From Molanna angustata (Eukaryota > Arthropoda > Insecta > Trichoptera > Molannidae): 64,000 nt of DNA. The position numbers and the translations under genes are program-made. Of this stretch, positions 22,583 through 33,800 are shown one piece after another. The first letter of the stretch is position 1; every line of letters begins with the position of its first letter. The DNA is taken from NCBI GenBank assembly GCA_963576475.1, contig OY754975.1:17220381-17284380 (forward strand), in the 5' to 3' direction. The notes under the pieces are model-generated. The model had not been told where the DNA came from, did not search any database, and saw nothing but the letters and a program-made list of their open reading frames with translations.

Positions 22583-22680
22583 GACGAGACTAGTATGTGG
22601 GCGTACACGCATGTGTCGTTCTTCATTTTATAATGTTGTGCACACCCGCAGACTTGTCGCAGGTTAACACACGTTATGGG
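22583..22680 (+). repeat. Family F ~90-bp repeat, copy 1
   Basis: GTATGTGGGCGTACACGCAT followed by TGCACACCCG matches 25713-25803. Short and non-coding. Confidence 0.6.
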
Positions 22681-22683
22681 ATA

Positions 22684-22930
22684 TTTATTTATTTATTTAT
22701 TGAGTCATTCACGGCTCAAAACCCTTTACAAAACAAAATATTACATGACACAGCATAAACTTAACCAAAGAAATACAATTTATAAACATTCATAACATCT
22801 GGACAAATCAATGGTAGCAGTGAATATATAAAAAAATATAAACATATAAGAAAGGTAAATTAAACATGAATGTACATACATTAAGAACCAAAGAATAAAT
22901 AAATAAAAAAACTCAAATAAAATAGTAATT
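22684..22930 (-). mobile_element. LINE 3' end with AATAAATA tail (minus)
   Basis: TTTATTTATTTATTTATTGA at 22684 is the reverse of an AATAAATA tail. The following GTCATTCACGGCTCAAAACC resembles 34900 (TTTACGGCTTGAAAGCC), so the two belong to one family. Confidence 0.6.
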
Positions 22931-22953
22931 ACAAGGCATGAACATAAGAACAT

Positions 22954-23175
22954 GTCGGTCTTCATGGCTCAGTGGGTTGGGTATCTGACTCCTGAGCGAA
23001 AGGTCCCGGGTTCGATTCCCGGTGGAGACACAGTTTTTTAACTGTGTTTTCAGTCTGGATCTGAGAGACAATAAATATCGTACGTCTCCAGAATGTGGCA
23101 ACTTGTTATTGGGTACATGTTAAATAAATATTTGATATAGTACCTGTTAGTTGCCCGAGAAGCAATATTAAATAA
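22954..23175 (+). mobile_element. SINE-1, copy 2
   Basis: GTCGGTCTTCATGGCTCAG, B box GGTTCGATTCC, body ending GGCAACTTGTTATTGGG, then an AAATAAATAAAAAT tail. Confidence 0.85.
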
Positions 23176-24105
23176 ATAAAAATATTATTGACTGAATATA
23201 TATAAAAATGAATGGTGTGAATAACTACCTACATACTTAGCCACACTGAATCAGTGAATGCTGCCAGATGTGATAATATATTTCATTGTTGAATTAAATA
23301 AAATAAAAATCAAATGTACAAAAATATATAAAAATGTAAACAAGTGACTACACAATCATTTAAGGTTATGTTTTTGAAAATGTTTTAATAAAGTATATTT
23401 ATAGTCCTCAAAAGATGCCGTGATGGTATGTATGAATGAATGAAATCCTGAATCTACTTACCTAATTGTGAGTTAATTTGAAATGACGAACTCTTCTAAA
23501 TATAGCGAATTGTGAAAGACGAATTCACCGAAATTTATGTGAAAATATTACCATATTCATCACATGTGATTTTATTAAGGCAACATATGTATAATTAATA
23601 TGCAATCTAAATTTCTCGAATCGAACTGGTTGATACCTATACATTTTATCGACAGTAAATAGAAACAGTTATTTATTTTTTCTACGATATATAAATATTA
23701 GGTATGTGTAATTCAGTACTGTTAAGTTTGATTTACATTATTAAATATATGTATTCCAACGGTGCATTACCGTACACAATTTAATAAATGTGTACTTTAA
23801 GAAATAATACACATCAATCATTTATTTATTGAATTTGTTTTATTCATAGTATATGTACCAGTTAATAACCAAGTACTTGTGTATTTATTTATTCATGATG
23901 ACTGTTCAACAAATATTTCTACGAATTTCTGTTAAACACTATATGTATTATTAGGTATATATTTAATTCAGTATTGTAATTTCATACAAAACATTCTTTA
24001 GAAAAATAAGAACAAAAATATAATATTCACGGTACAAAGTTAATCGCAGTGATGACATAGCTAATCAGGGATACCAAATAATTTGTAAAATTTCAAATAA
24101 TATAT
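23176..24105. other. Unassigned AT-rich DNA
   Basis: Nothing recognised. Confidence 0.3.
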
Positions 24106-24184
24106 AATAAACTTAGTGGGCTCGGACAGACGCTGTTCTGCCAAAAACCGCCTTCTACATATGTAGACCGCATTTTATGGTGAC

Positions 24185-24475
24185 CGGACAAATCGTTAAA
24201 GTCTAATCAGAACAACACAAAACAGAACGGTGACAAATCAACACATAGACGTAACAGAGCATATCTAATACTACCTATTTCAAAACCAAACTTTTGGTTA
24301 GAATTGGTTTGCTATGTATGTAGTTATTATTGCGATTCGCGAGATAGAAATGTAAGTATATACATATCTAATGTTCTGACTTTGTGTTGATTTATCACTG
24401 TTTTGTAATGTTTTATTTTGACGTGTTACGAATTGTCATGTTCTGATTAGACTTTAAAGATTTATCACAGAACCC
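24185..24475. mobile_element. ~290-bp foldback element
   Basis: Left arm (AAAGTCTAATCAGAACA ... GGTGACAAATCAACACA) and right arm (TGTGTTGATTTATCACTG ... GTTCTGATTAGACTTTAAAG) are inverted copies with indels. Single copy here; family unknown. Confidence 0.65.
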
Positions 24476-24697
24476 ATTTTATATAGACATAATTTTGTGT
24501 ATTTTATCTATTTTTTTCATACATTTGAGTGTGGTATACTTATTCTCTATATGCATAATACAAATGTCAAATAGATTTGTTTACGCCGCCATCTATTGAA
24601 AGATTACACAATTAGAACATGAACAAAGACTTTATTTTAGTTCCATCTGAACTAAATCTTTTGTCTTAGTTCAGATGGAACCACCCCATAAGTAATC

Positions 24698-25045
24698 CCT
24701 TTCTAATGAAAAAGGAATCATCGAATTCAGACGACGTGGTTAAGAATTATCATTAATTACTGACGACTTTGCGAATTGAAGAGTTTGATATTTTTTCTCG
24801 TGAGTTACATCGTCACACCTCGATGAAATTGAGATATGTGTGATCATCTCTGAAGTACTTACTCCCTTCCTATCAAAAAATAATCATTAAAATCGGACAA
24901 TGTTGCAAAGAGTTCTTATCGCTGAAGTACAAATTGAAGAGTTTGATGTATTTCTCACGGATCCCATGATCATATCTTGACCAAATTGAAGTAGGACCAA
25001 TCGAAAGATACCCTCGTTCTAGTGAAAAAAGAATCATCGGAAGTC
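24698..25045 (+). repeat. Degenerate ~155-165-bp tandem repeat, ~2 copies
   Basis: GAAGAGTTTGAT recurs at 24779 and ~24938; CCCTTTCTAATGAAAAAGGA, CCCTTCCTATCAAAAAATAA and CCCTCGTTCTAGTGAAAAAA recur at 24703, 24867 and 25013. Diverged and non-coding. Confidence 0.6.
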
Positions 25046-25089
25046 TTTTGAAAATTATTATTATGCATTACTTACTTAAATCGTTTCTT

Positions 25090-25712
25090 TACTCATAATA
25101 CGCAAAATGACTAAAATGTATAATTATAATTTCAATTTCTTGGAGGTGTCTATCTATTCATGAATATATTTTTATTTTAACTAAAAAAGGTTTATAAATA
25201 GTAAAAAAAATAATAAATATTTAAAAAAATGTTTTGAGTTTTTTGTGACAACCCTAATGTGAAAATAAACATTATATCTGATCAAAGAATCCTGTAAAAT
25301 TAAGATGACCATTGTTATAAAGATAACAACGTATGACGTCAACCAGTGCATTTGCACTTTATGATCAAATAATGAATATCGCAATGATATATTCTATGAC
25401 GCTATGTAGATAGAGCTCGCCAAGCGAAAGAATGCGGATGACATCACCTGTACACAATCCAATTTTAGTACAGAAATCCACTCTAATTTGAATTAAATAA
25501 TTAAATCGCTTGACATTCGACGTTATGTAGCGTATTGCGTGTGACTTTTCCTCTGAACTTTGCAACCGTAGGTTTTCAACCATTCTTTGTAAAACTGTAA
25601 CCCGAATTCTTTCATCTGTCGAGATCTACACCACTGTACACGAACTTTAAAATTGACTAATATAACCATAAATGGGAGATAATATGCGATAAAAACCATC
25701 ATCCAGATCTTT
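25090..25712. other. Unassigned DNA
   Basis: Short frames only; nothing recognised. Confidence 0.3.
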
Positions 25713-25803
25713 TGTAGTATATGGGCATACACGCATGTGCCGTGCTTTTTTATAAGGTAATGCACACCCGTCGCTGGTTACCCCACATTGTGCGATATAC
25801 GGT
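25713..25803 (+). repeat. Family F ~90-bp repeat, copy 2
   Basis: GTATATGGGCATACACGCAT followed by TGCACACCCGTC; see copy at 22583. Confidence 0.6.
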
Positions 25804-26114
25804 GTGGTATGTATGTATGTTTTTATTCGACTTCAAAAAAGAGGAGGTCATTAATTCGTCATATTTTTCGCCCCAAAGGAGTTATGAATTCGCAATTTTT
25901 AATTTTGTTTATTGCAGATTATCAAATAGTATCATGCTGCGATTGTATTCTGAAAGTTTCATCACAATGTATCTCTATGTGTGCTGTGTACTAAGTGTTA
26001 TGTACTATGTGCTTTGTACTACTGTGTTTAATCTACTTTAACGGCGTGTTTAATCTACTTTATCGATTATAGACTAAAGTACTCATTCGATTCTTTTCAA
26101 ATTTGTGTATCTTA

Positions 26115-27572
26115 GTATTTGTATAATTTGTATTTGTATATATTTGTATACCGAAGAAATATTGCGGATGCAGTTCTATTATCCAAAATAGTGAACAATA
26201 ATATAGATAATAGTGAAAGACGTTCTTCGACGACCAACATTTCAGAATCCAACTCGCAACAGACAATCTAATACCTTTTATCTTCCTCGATGCAATACAA
26301 AATCTAAAAAGCACTCTTTCATTTCATCATCATCATCATCATTGGCGCTACAGTCCTGTATGGGCCCTAAACTCCTCCAGAATCCTTCTCCAGCCGTCCC
26401 TGTCCTCCACCGCTCTCCTCCAGTTTGCTATTCCGATCGCTCTTATGTTGTCTTCTGTATCGTCCAGCCATCTTAGCTTGGGCCTGCCTCTACTTCTTCA
26501 ACCCTCTGGATTGGTATTAAGAACCTTTTTGGGGACACAATCATCATTCATCCGGCTGACATGTCCCAACCACTGCAGTCTACGTACTTTTATGACTTGT
26601 ACATTTTGTACAATGTTGGGTTCGTCATATATTATTATGCCTGTAGTTCGTGATTATATCGCATCCTCCAAAGTCCATTATCATTTACTGGGCCAAAAAT
26701 CTTTCTCAGGATTTTCCTTTCAAATATCAAGAGGCAGTTTTCGTCTCTTTTTGTTAATACCCAGCATTCAGCTCCATACACTACGACAGGTCTGAGAAGA
26801 GTTTTATAAATTAGGATTTTTATTTTCCTTGTTAATATTTTGGACCGAAAATGCTTTATTAGACCATAATAGCACCTATTGCCAGCGACCAGTCGTGCCT
26901 TAATTTTGGTGCTGCAGTTATTTTCATGAGTCACGATAGCGCCTAGATAGCAAAAAGAGTCAACCGATTCCACTGTATGTGTTTCCACATCAATAGGACG
27001 CGGGTTTTCATTATGTGGCGTTTTTTTTTGCTATCATATATTTGGTTTTTGCAGTGTTAATTTTAAGGCCCATATTATTCACGGAGTTTTCAAGCCTGCG
27101 GAAGTCATCCTTCATCCTCGGAAGAGTTCTTGGGATTAGGTCTAAATCGTCTGCATATCCGAATATTTGACTAGGCTTTCTGAATATATAGTCCCAGATA
27201 TCTGTATCTCCGCCTCTCTAATAACTTTTTCATTTACAGACAAACAAACTCCTTCAACTCAAACTTTAATCAGATTGATATTTTTAACTCAACTGTACAA
27301 ACGATTATACAAGTTAGTTTTGAATACCATTTCAAACACTCAACATATAACTTAATCTTCTTTCAACCTTCTCATTTTCACCTTATTATTCCTCCCCATT
27401 TCCTCCCAGTCTTCCCTTCTCACCACCCTTCACCAAAGTACATGTTTGAACTGTCAATAGTTTCTAGATTAACCATGGGAAAATTTTAATTTGGTCTAAT
27501 TTTATCTTTCCTTAGTTTTTATACTTATTGTCTATGTAAACTGTTAATATCCCAAATAAAGTAAAATAAAAT
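26115..27572 (+). mobile_element. CR1/Jockey-like LINE 3' end with (TAAAA)n tail, itself interrupted
   Basis: Before the inner insertion the plus frame reads LRRPTFQNPTRNRQSNTFYL then PRCNTKSKKHSF, the usual distal ORF2 phrase of CR1/Jockey-type LINEs. After it the frame resumes with DIFNSTVQTI, followed by a 3' UTR and an AAATAAAGTAAAATAAAATA tail at ~27550-27572. Confidence 0.7.
26312..27215 (-). pseudogene. RTE-type retrotransposon 3' fragment with (ATG)n tail
   Basis: Minus strand: FGYADDLDLIPRTLP (RT catalytic YADD), FCYLGAIVTHENN, GAECWVLTKRDE, ERKILRKIFGPVNDNGLWR, then a broken C-terminal piece and an ATGATGATGATGATG tail (26324-26342). Frameshifts near 27170, 27015 and in the distal part. 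A typical insect RTE-like ORF2 end, 5'-truncated. Confidence 0.85.
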
Positions 27573-27865
27573 AAAATAATACTCGCTTAGACCCCATTAG
27601 GTTTTAAAAGATATCAGATCAATGCTTCGCAATAATTTAACTGTCAAATATTTTAAAGTGGCCCCAAGATCAGGAAACTTTAACTTTGATATTTTTATTT
27701 TCAAATTGCTAAAAAAGCACTAGGCTTTCATAAAACGGCATTGAAGTATTGTAAAGTTTTCGTAATGAAATATTAAAATGAAAAATCAAACTCATTTCAT
27801 TAAAATGCTGAAAATATTCCATACAAAATTTGAATACTTTGTGGAGTGACTTGGTAGTGAGGAGT

Positions 27866-28225
27866 ATAGCGTTGGCCACAACCTACTCATTTTTTTTTCA
27901 TCACGTCTGATTTCAATTATTATTATTTTATTATTAGAAAGGAGATATCTCGAGATCGGTTCCACATATATTTGGTCGAGATCTGCTGACGGGATTCACG
28001 TGAAAATCATAAAGTTCTCCGATTTGATATGGGCGAATCATTCTTTACCATGCCGACCGATTTTAATGGTTTTTATTCTGTGCTGGGGTAACTTTAAAAT
28101 TCTTCTGAGCAGATATTTTGTGGTGTAGGCAGAATTTTTTTGCACCTCTAATCATATAATTATGCATGTCTTAAAAAAAGATATTCCCCTCCCTTCCCCT
28201 AAGTCTAAAGAGTAAAATATTTGAA
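27866..28225. other. Unassigned DNA
   Basis: Nothing recognised. Confidence 0.3.
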
Positions 28226-28254
28226 ACATGTATCTAGTCTGTACTTAAGTATGG

Positions 28255-28446
28255 TCTGGGAACAATCAAGCCAGCTGCGCGGACCATGCATAAGCTAAAA
28301 TGCACTCAAATATCCATGGAAACACAAATGCGAGGCGTAATTCTAAGATACAGAATAAGATACGAGGAAATCAGACGCCAGACAAAAGTTGTCGATATCA
28401 TTGACCGAGTTGCAAAACTTGAATGGCAATGGGCGGGCGAGTGGAG
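28255..28446 (+). pseudogene. RTE-clade ORF2 C-terminal fragment
   Basis: Plus frame reads TQMRGVILRYRIRYEEIRRQ, then TKVVDIIDRVAKLEWQWAGE, the well-known RTE distal phrase. It passes directly into the 36-bp array. Confidence 0.85.
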
Positions 28447-28825
28447 AGATGGCTGAAGAAAGGCCTACATATAGCAGTGGAGATGGCTGAAGAAAGTCCT
28501 ACTTACATATAGCAGTGGAGAGATGACTGAAGAAAGGCCTACATATAACAGTGGAGAGATGGCTGAAGAAAGGCCTACATATAGCAGTGGAGAGATGGCT
28601 GAAGAAAGGCCTACATATAGCAGTGAAGAGGTGGCTGAAGAAAGGCCTACATATAGCAGTGGAGAGATGGCTGAAGAAAGGCCTACATGTAACAGTGAAG
28701 AAATGGCTGAAGAAAGGTCTACATATAGCAGTGGAGAGATGGCTGAAGAATGGCCTACATATAACAGTGAATAAATGGCTGAAGAAAGGCCTACATATTG
28801 CTGTGGAGAGATGGCTGAAGAAAGA
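28447..28825 (+). repeat. 36-bp minisatellite, ~10 units, derived from RTE 3' end
   Basis: The unit is AGATGGCTGAAGAAAGGCCT followed by ACATATAGCAGTGGAG. Ten or so head-to-tail copies differ by point changes and one short insertion near 28500. Because 36 is a multiple of 3, all frames stay open (one plus frame gives MAEERPTYSSGE units), so the ORFs on both strands are artefacts. The unit resembles the AAGGCCTA...CAGTGGA end common to lepidopteran RTE elements, directly next to an RTE C-terminus. Confidence 0.9.
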
Positions 28826-30360
28826 AGAAGTCGGTTTGTGATATTTTTTCTCTTGTTATGTTTTAGATTGATAATATTGAATGACGTATTGTTTAAGTGA
28901 GAATTACCATGTATGTACAATGTACATACTTACGTTGTATGTTTGATACATATGTGGCCGTAGTGTAGATGTATGACTAGATCTGTCGCGACTGCTGTGA
29001 TACATCAGTGAAAGTGACTATCACCAGGATGCGGATGTACACACATAGACCTAGTGGACATTTGCTAAATGCTTGAGTTATTATACATAATTGTATAAAA
29101 GAATAATAAAAATCGAACATCATGTTATATTTAAAATTATATAAAACTCTGAGTCTTACTAATAAACGTGTTGTAAAAGTTACACGACCGTCTAACACCC
29201 GTGTAAGCAGAAACGTTACTAATAAACGCTGTGCACTAAATAGTTGGTTAACGACTGTGTATCTCTCATACAAATTTTACACAATGCTTGCACGCCTGTT
29301 TTAGGAAGTTTAACGGTGTTTTAAGACAACTGTCATCTATCATAAATCAAATTTAATTTTGATCTGCATGTGTACAAAGAAAAAACAAAAAAAACATCGT
29401 GATTAAAAAAAATAAAAAGATCAACAAAATAATATCAAAAAATAATACAACAAAAGAAAACAACAATAACTATGATATACATGAAATGAAAAGAAATAAT
29501 TTAACAATCATTAATACAAGTAAACAAGAGAAATCCCACCAGGCAATGCCTGTTTGTGGGTATTACAAAAATCATTATTTTGATAAACTTATTCATCTTC
29601 AGTGCACAATATTTATAATAAAAATAGAATAATAAAAAATGTACAAAAATATATGTAGAATGCAGAAAGAATGATTATATAATATAAGAACACACAACAA
29701 TACAACTTGTCGGTAAACCTTGTATTTGTTTACCCCAGTTTTTCAACTGTGGTACGTGTCTTGGACATTTTCACATGTACCTACCTATATTTTTTTAACT
29801 TATGTTACATTTGAAAAGAATGCAACTGTGTATAAAATACAGAGTACAATTATAAAATACGAGCCTAATAATATATAATAAATAAACAAATAAAATTTTA
29901 CAAGGACATTAGCTGGACTGGTGATTTTATGACGACAAATACGTACTCGGAAACTTCCGTATAGATTTAGTTGCAAACAATAATCAGCTTTAACATGAAA
30001 AAGCTAAAAATGTGTCGATTATATTATAAGATCAAAAAATAACTCAACCATTCCCCATTTTGGGAGAAAAAAAGTATCAATAATGAGTTACAACACAATT
30101 GCCAACTCTAAAGAAACGTTAAAAGGGATTACATAAGATAAAAAATAATATGTTTTACTTAAAGTCAATATAACTACCTACCAATAACTTATTTTCGTGA
30201 AATATGATTTGCACTTTAGGCCCTTGTATACATTAACACATTAAATTACCCTCTATTGCATGAAACACGAAAAAATATTGTATATCACCTTTTATCGTGC
30301 AAAAATGGTAAAATTTAGAGGTTTTTTTAAATAGCAAGAATAGTTATTCAAATATTATAA
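28826..30360. other. Unassigned AT-rich DNA
   Basis: Contains two TTACTAATAAACG words (29156, 29216) and a long Lys/Asn-rich chance frame (29399-29632), but no supportable gene. Confidence 0.3.
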
Positions 30361-30365
30361 TAATA

Positions 30366-30652
30366 AAAAAGTCAGCCGGTAGATTTTCATATTCTCTTTC
30401 GATTGAAGTAAAAGTCTACTTCATATGCCTAGTAGTTTTTTAGTTACTTACAATAAAAAAAATAAAAAGGGTTTTACTAAAACTAATTTTACAAGAAAAG
30501 TATTAAACAAATTCAAATTTCATAAAACTCATGCAACAGAATAAAGATGTACATACCTACAAACTATTCCTTATTTTAAAGACGTATCTTTTGAGGGTAC
30601 TGGGGAAATTATTTTCAAAATATACTATATAGCCTACTATAGCCTCTTAAAT
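30366..30652 (-). repeat. Family E repeat, copy 2
   Basis: Reverse complement of 12027-12310 with scattered differences and small gaps. Confidence 0.75.
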
Positions 30653-30659
30653 GTATGAG

Positions 30660-31345
30660 GCCCGATATTATGCACAATATCATGATTATCATTTTATCGT
30701 GTTTTATCGAGCCTAAAAGTTGGAAATAAAATATCAAACTATAATTTATTTAAATAAATTTAGAAGAATTAACGTGCTTCTTTGCACTTCATGGCCTATT
30801 TATATAGCGGCAATATAACTTTGATCTGTAATTTGCTATTTTCTGAATAGATTGATTAAACAAATAGACATGCAACAATCAGGTGATGGCCAGTGAATAA
30901 TTATATTATTAACAATCAGATGCAAAATGTTCATAGCGGTATTTAAAATATATATTGTTAAAATATTTAATGAGGGCTAGTGAACTAAGAATATTTGACT
31001 AAGTGCACGCTAACAATTTCAGCCATTGTAGTTCTTTCCAAGAACCTTCAAAGTACTCGATATAAACTTATCTTCATATATACAGTAATGTTCTGAACTT
31101 ACATCTATAACGATCACATATTAATATTAACTACTATATTCGTATGTGATAAAATTGTAAAGTAACAAGTTAACTGGTATTAAAATAAACAAGACGTATG
31201 AATCACGTCCGGAGACATACGGAAAGTTATCGTTATAAATGTCAACTAGAAAATTTGCCCAAGTCGCCAATTCCATTTGCGATAGTAGGTACATGCACTT
31301 GTAACTTTCATACTATCTGATAAAATTAATTAATTTAAGTGTTTC
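30660..31345. other. Unassigned AT-rich DNA
   Basis: Nothing recognised. Confidence 0.3.
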
Positions 31346-32025
31346 AAAATTAATCCAACTGTTGATTCGTTCTAGAGAATTTATTTCTCTTAACAAATCG
31401 ACAAAGTATCAAGCCATGATACGCGAGATTTGTATGCAAGGTCTATATTTTTCACGGTTTTTCCAAATTTGAAGTCAAAAAACACCAACTTTGAGGTTTC
31501 GCAGCATATATATGCCCTATATATTTGGATTTACTCAGATTTTGGAGTAGAACATTTTGTATGTATGTGTGTGTGTCAGTGTGTCCGTCCCCCCTTTTTT
31601 TTTGATCCGCTCAACTTTTGATCCGCTCAAGACACAGAGCCTACAATTTCAGAAAATATAGAAAATTATAGGCCTACATAAATTTATACTCAGAATTTTG
31701 AATTTTTGTTTCAATCAGGGGTTATCAACTTTTGAATTTTTACTTTATTTTTCCGTATCTCAAAAACCATAAAAGCTAGAACGCTGAAAATTGGTACGTA
31801 TATAGACAAATACAAAATCTTAAATTGATTTTTTCTAAATTCCAGACTTACAAATATTTTTTATTAGGAAAAAAAAATATGATAAATTGTTTTTACCTGC
31901 CTATATTTCCAAAGTTTTTAAAAATATCGAGAAAAGCTGAAACACCCCAATTATATGATTTAATTTTCTATAAAAATATGAACATTGTAGTAGAAATTGC
32001 TATCTCAAACTCTTTATAACAATTT

Positions 32026-32327
32026 TAAACACATTGAGATGGTTTGGCCACATGGGGAGAATAAATGAGGAACGCCTGACGAAGAAAATATACATTGCGG
32101 ACAGGAATGGAATGAGAGGTCGGGGCCGCCCAAGGAAGGGATGGCACGTCCATGTGAACGGTATTTTGAAAGACGGAAATATTAGAAGCGTGAACAACAG
32201 ACGAACATGTATAAAACGATGTATGAATGTTGTCGAGGCGATGAATGTATGTCAAGATAGAAGTAAGTGGCTTTCGATTCTCTCTGCCTACCCCGTAAGG
32301 GACATGGCGTGATGGTATGTATGTATG
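32026..32327 (+). pseudogene. 5'-truncated non-LTR 3' end inside family B
   Basis: Plus frame NTLRWFGHMGRINEERLTKK to AYPVRDMA-stop, then GGTATGTATGTATG tail. AATTT flanks both sides (32021-32025, 32328-32332), a likely target duplication. Same family as 18296-19426 and uninterrupted. Confidence 0.85.
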
Positions 32328-32563
32328 AATTTAGTGACGACGTCGATTCATACAATTTGTAAGGCAGCATACACTACACAATATCTACGGGGACTCAATA
32401 GTTTGATACTTAATCTCCAAACATACATACATACCATCATTCTGTTTACATATTCTGGGTAGGAAAAAAAGACTGACCTCCATACTCTTCTTTCCTGACA
32501 TACATACTTTCATGTTTTATATAGAAAACAAAGTATCTTAAAATGTTTATAAATTTGTGTTTA

Positions 32564-32668
32564 AGACCCGAATGCACTGCAGTCCTAGGTAACTAAATAC
32601 TAAGTCCTGACCTCACTGGAGTAGGTTTTTAGTATTCTTAAGTTAGCAATTGCGTTGCAGAGACGTCA
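32564..32668. mobile_element. ~105-bp unclassified insertion in family B
   Basis: Sequence ACCCGAATGCACTGCAGTCC to GAGACGTCAC is absent from other family B copies at this point (GTTTAAG|TGTTTATAG), so it is an insertion defined by comparison; an AAG duplication is possible. Confidence 0.55.
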
Positions 32669-32704
32669 CAAGTGTTTATAGTTTGGTACATGCAAATAGT
32701 TATA

Positions 32705-33660
32705 TAAACACTTACGCATTTGTGGATAAAATTGAGGGAGAGGGAAAATGAATTGATTTCATTTCTGTTTTCTTGTCTTTTTTATTCAGATCGTAAGAGA
32801 TATGACAGAATGTATATATAAAATCAAAGAGAAATTGAACTACATATATCTGTCGATATACTACAACGTCGATATACGACACTAAATACGTTTGTCTGAA
32901 ATAAAAGAAAATGATAATGTTCACCAAAAAAGCGAAGACTAATATTACCGCCCCCACGATGACACACCATCTAGAACCGCCTTTGCCAACGTCCTACAAC
33001 ACACAACCAGACAACACATTGAGTGCAATAATACTATATACCCACATATAAATAAGTAATGATTATAATGTTTCTGTACGAACGTGGGAAAAATACTGGT
33101 GAGCAGAGCTCACTACACCCTGAATATAGGTACAACAACTTGTTCCGAAACGTCGCGTCTCGCCGCCAACTTCAACCCACACTTTTTACAAATAAAGATA
33201 CACTGTCTGATATTGACATATGAGAAAAACTGCATGGAGCAATGAATGAAAAAAACTTTGTATAACCTGTGTACGAATTAAATATTACGTCACTTTTGTT
33301 TGTCATTTTAAGACTTTTCTTCCTCAAGCATCACCCTTTCTGCTTATGGGAACTAATAACGACCACTTGTAAAACTCTAAAAGAACACAACTTACCTAAA
33401 GAACAAAAGAGTATACTTCGTTGGCCAAAGATACGAGATCGTCGTAACATTTATCTACTGCCATTGCTTTACAAGATTATTTATAACCCCTTTTCACCAT
33501 AATATTTAAAAAAATAACGACAAATTCCTGTCAAATCACGGTTTTTCCCTTCGATTTGCTGAACGTACCTCACCAGCTATCCCCATTCACAATACAGAAA
33601 TTTTCAGCTCTACCTTTCAAGTGCATTCAGCTAGACTATGTATTGGCCTAAGTGATGAAG
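32705..33660. other. Unassigned DNA with one CTGA-stem-GAAAC motif
   Basis: At 33118-33175, CTGAATATA is followed by a stem GGTACAA/TTGTTCC (one mismatch) and GAAACGTCGCG, a degenerate cousin of the hammerhead-like motif at 3405-3437. Nothing else recognised. Confidence 0.3.
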
Positions 33661-33678
33661 TTAATAGTGACGTTACGG

Positions 33679-33800
33679 CCTGTAATCGGCTGGTCAAACC
33701 AGCCGATGACAGGTCGTAAGCCCTGTAGGTGCCTCGAGTTCCTGGTTCTTCTACAATATCCCAACTTCGTCTCTATTGAGATGTTGAAAAAAATGTTTGT
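33679..33800 (+). repeat. Family D repeat, copy 4, with hairpin
   Basis: CAGCCGATGACAGGTCGTAA lies directly after an inverted copy of itself: 33679-33694 and 33698-33713 pair at 15 of 16 positions with a 3-nt loop. Confidence 0.75.

Larger units (their letters stand above)
25870..27865 (+). mobile_element. Family C element, copy 3, split by nested insertions
   Basis: The family C sequence is present at 25870-26114 and resumes exactly at ATACTCGCTTAGACCCCATT (27573), ending GGTAGTGAGGAGT at 27853-27865. The ~1.46 kb between is foreign: a plus-strand LINE 3' end that itself contains a minus-strand RTE fragment. The left terminus of this copy is eroded. Confidence 0.8.
31352..32702 (-). mobile_element. 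Family B element, copy 4, with two insertions
   Basis: Starts ATCCAACTGTTGATTCG (31352) and follows family B to ~32025; resumes AATTTAGTGACGAC at 32328; is broken again by ~105 bp at 32564-32668; then continues TGTTTATAGTTTGGTAC with a truncated far end. Confidence 0.8.

Noticed and set aside
22954..23035. tRNA gene in the SINE-1 head (also 53069 and others)
   Set aside because: The same head is repeated five times with a common non-tRNA body and A-rich tail; the stems do not fold as a clean tRNA.
26445..26795. 116-codon plus frame
   Set aside because: Antisense shadow of the RTE fragment, whose minus-strand reading carries recognisable ORF2 phrases.
28465..28920. 151-codon frame on the minus strand and two overlapping plus frames with 12-residue repeats
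   Set aside because: They are the 36-bp minisatellite read in frames that stay open because 36 is divisible by three; no start context, domain or splice signals.
29399..29632. 77-codon Lys/Asn-rich frame
   Set aside because: Composition is that of A-rich DNA; no homology phrase or splice context.
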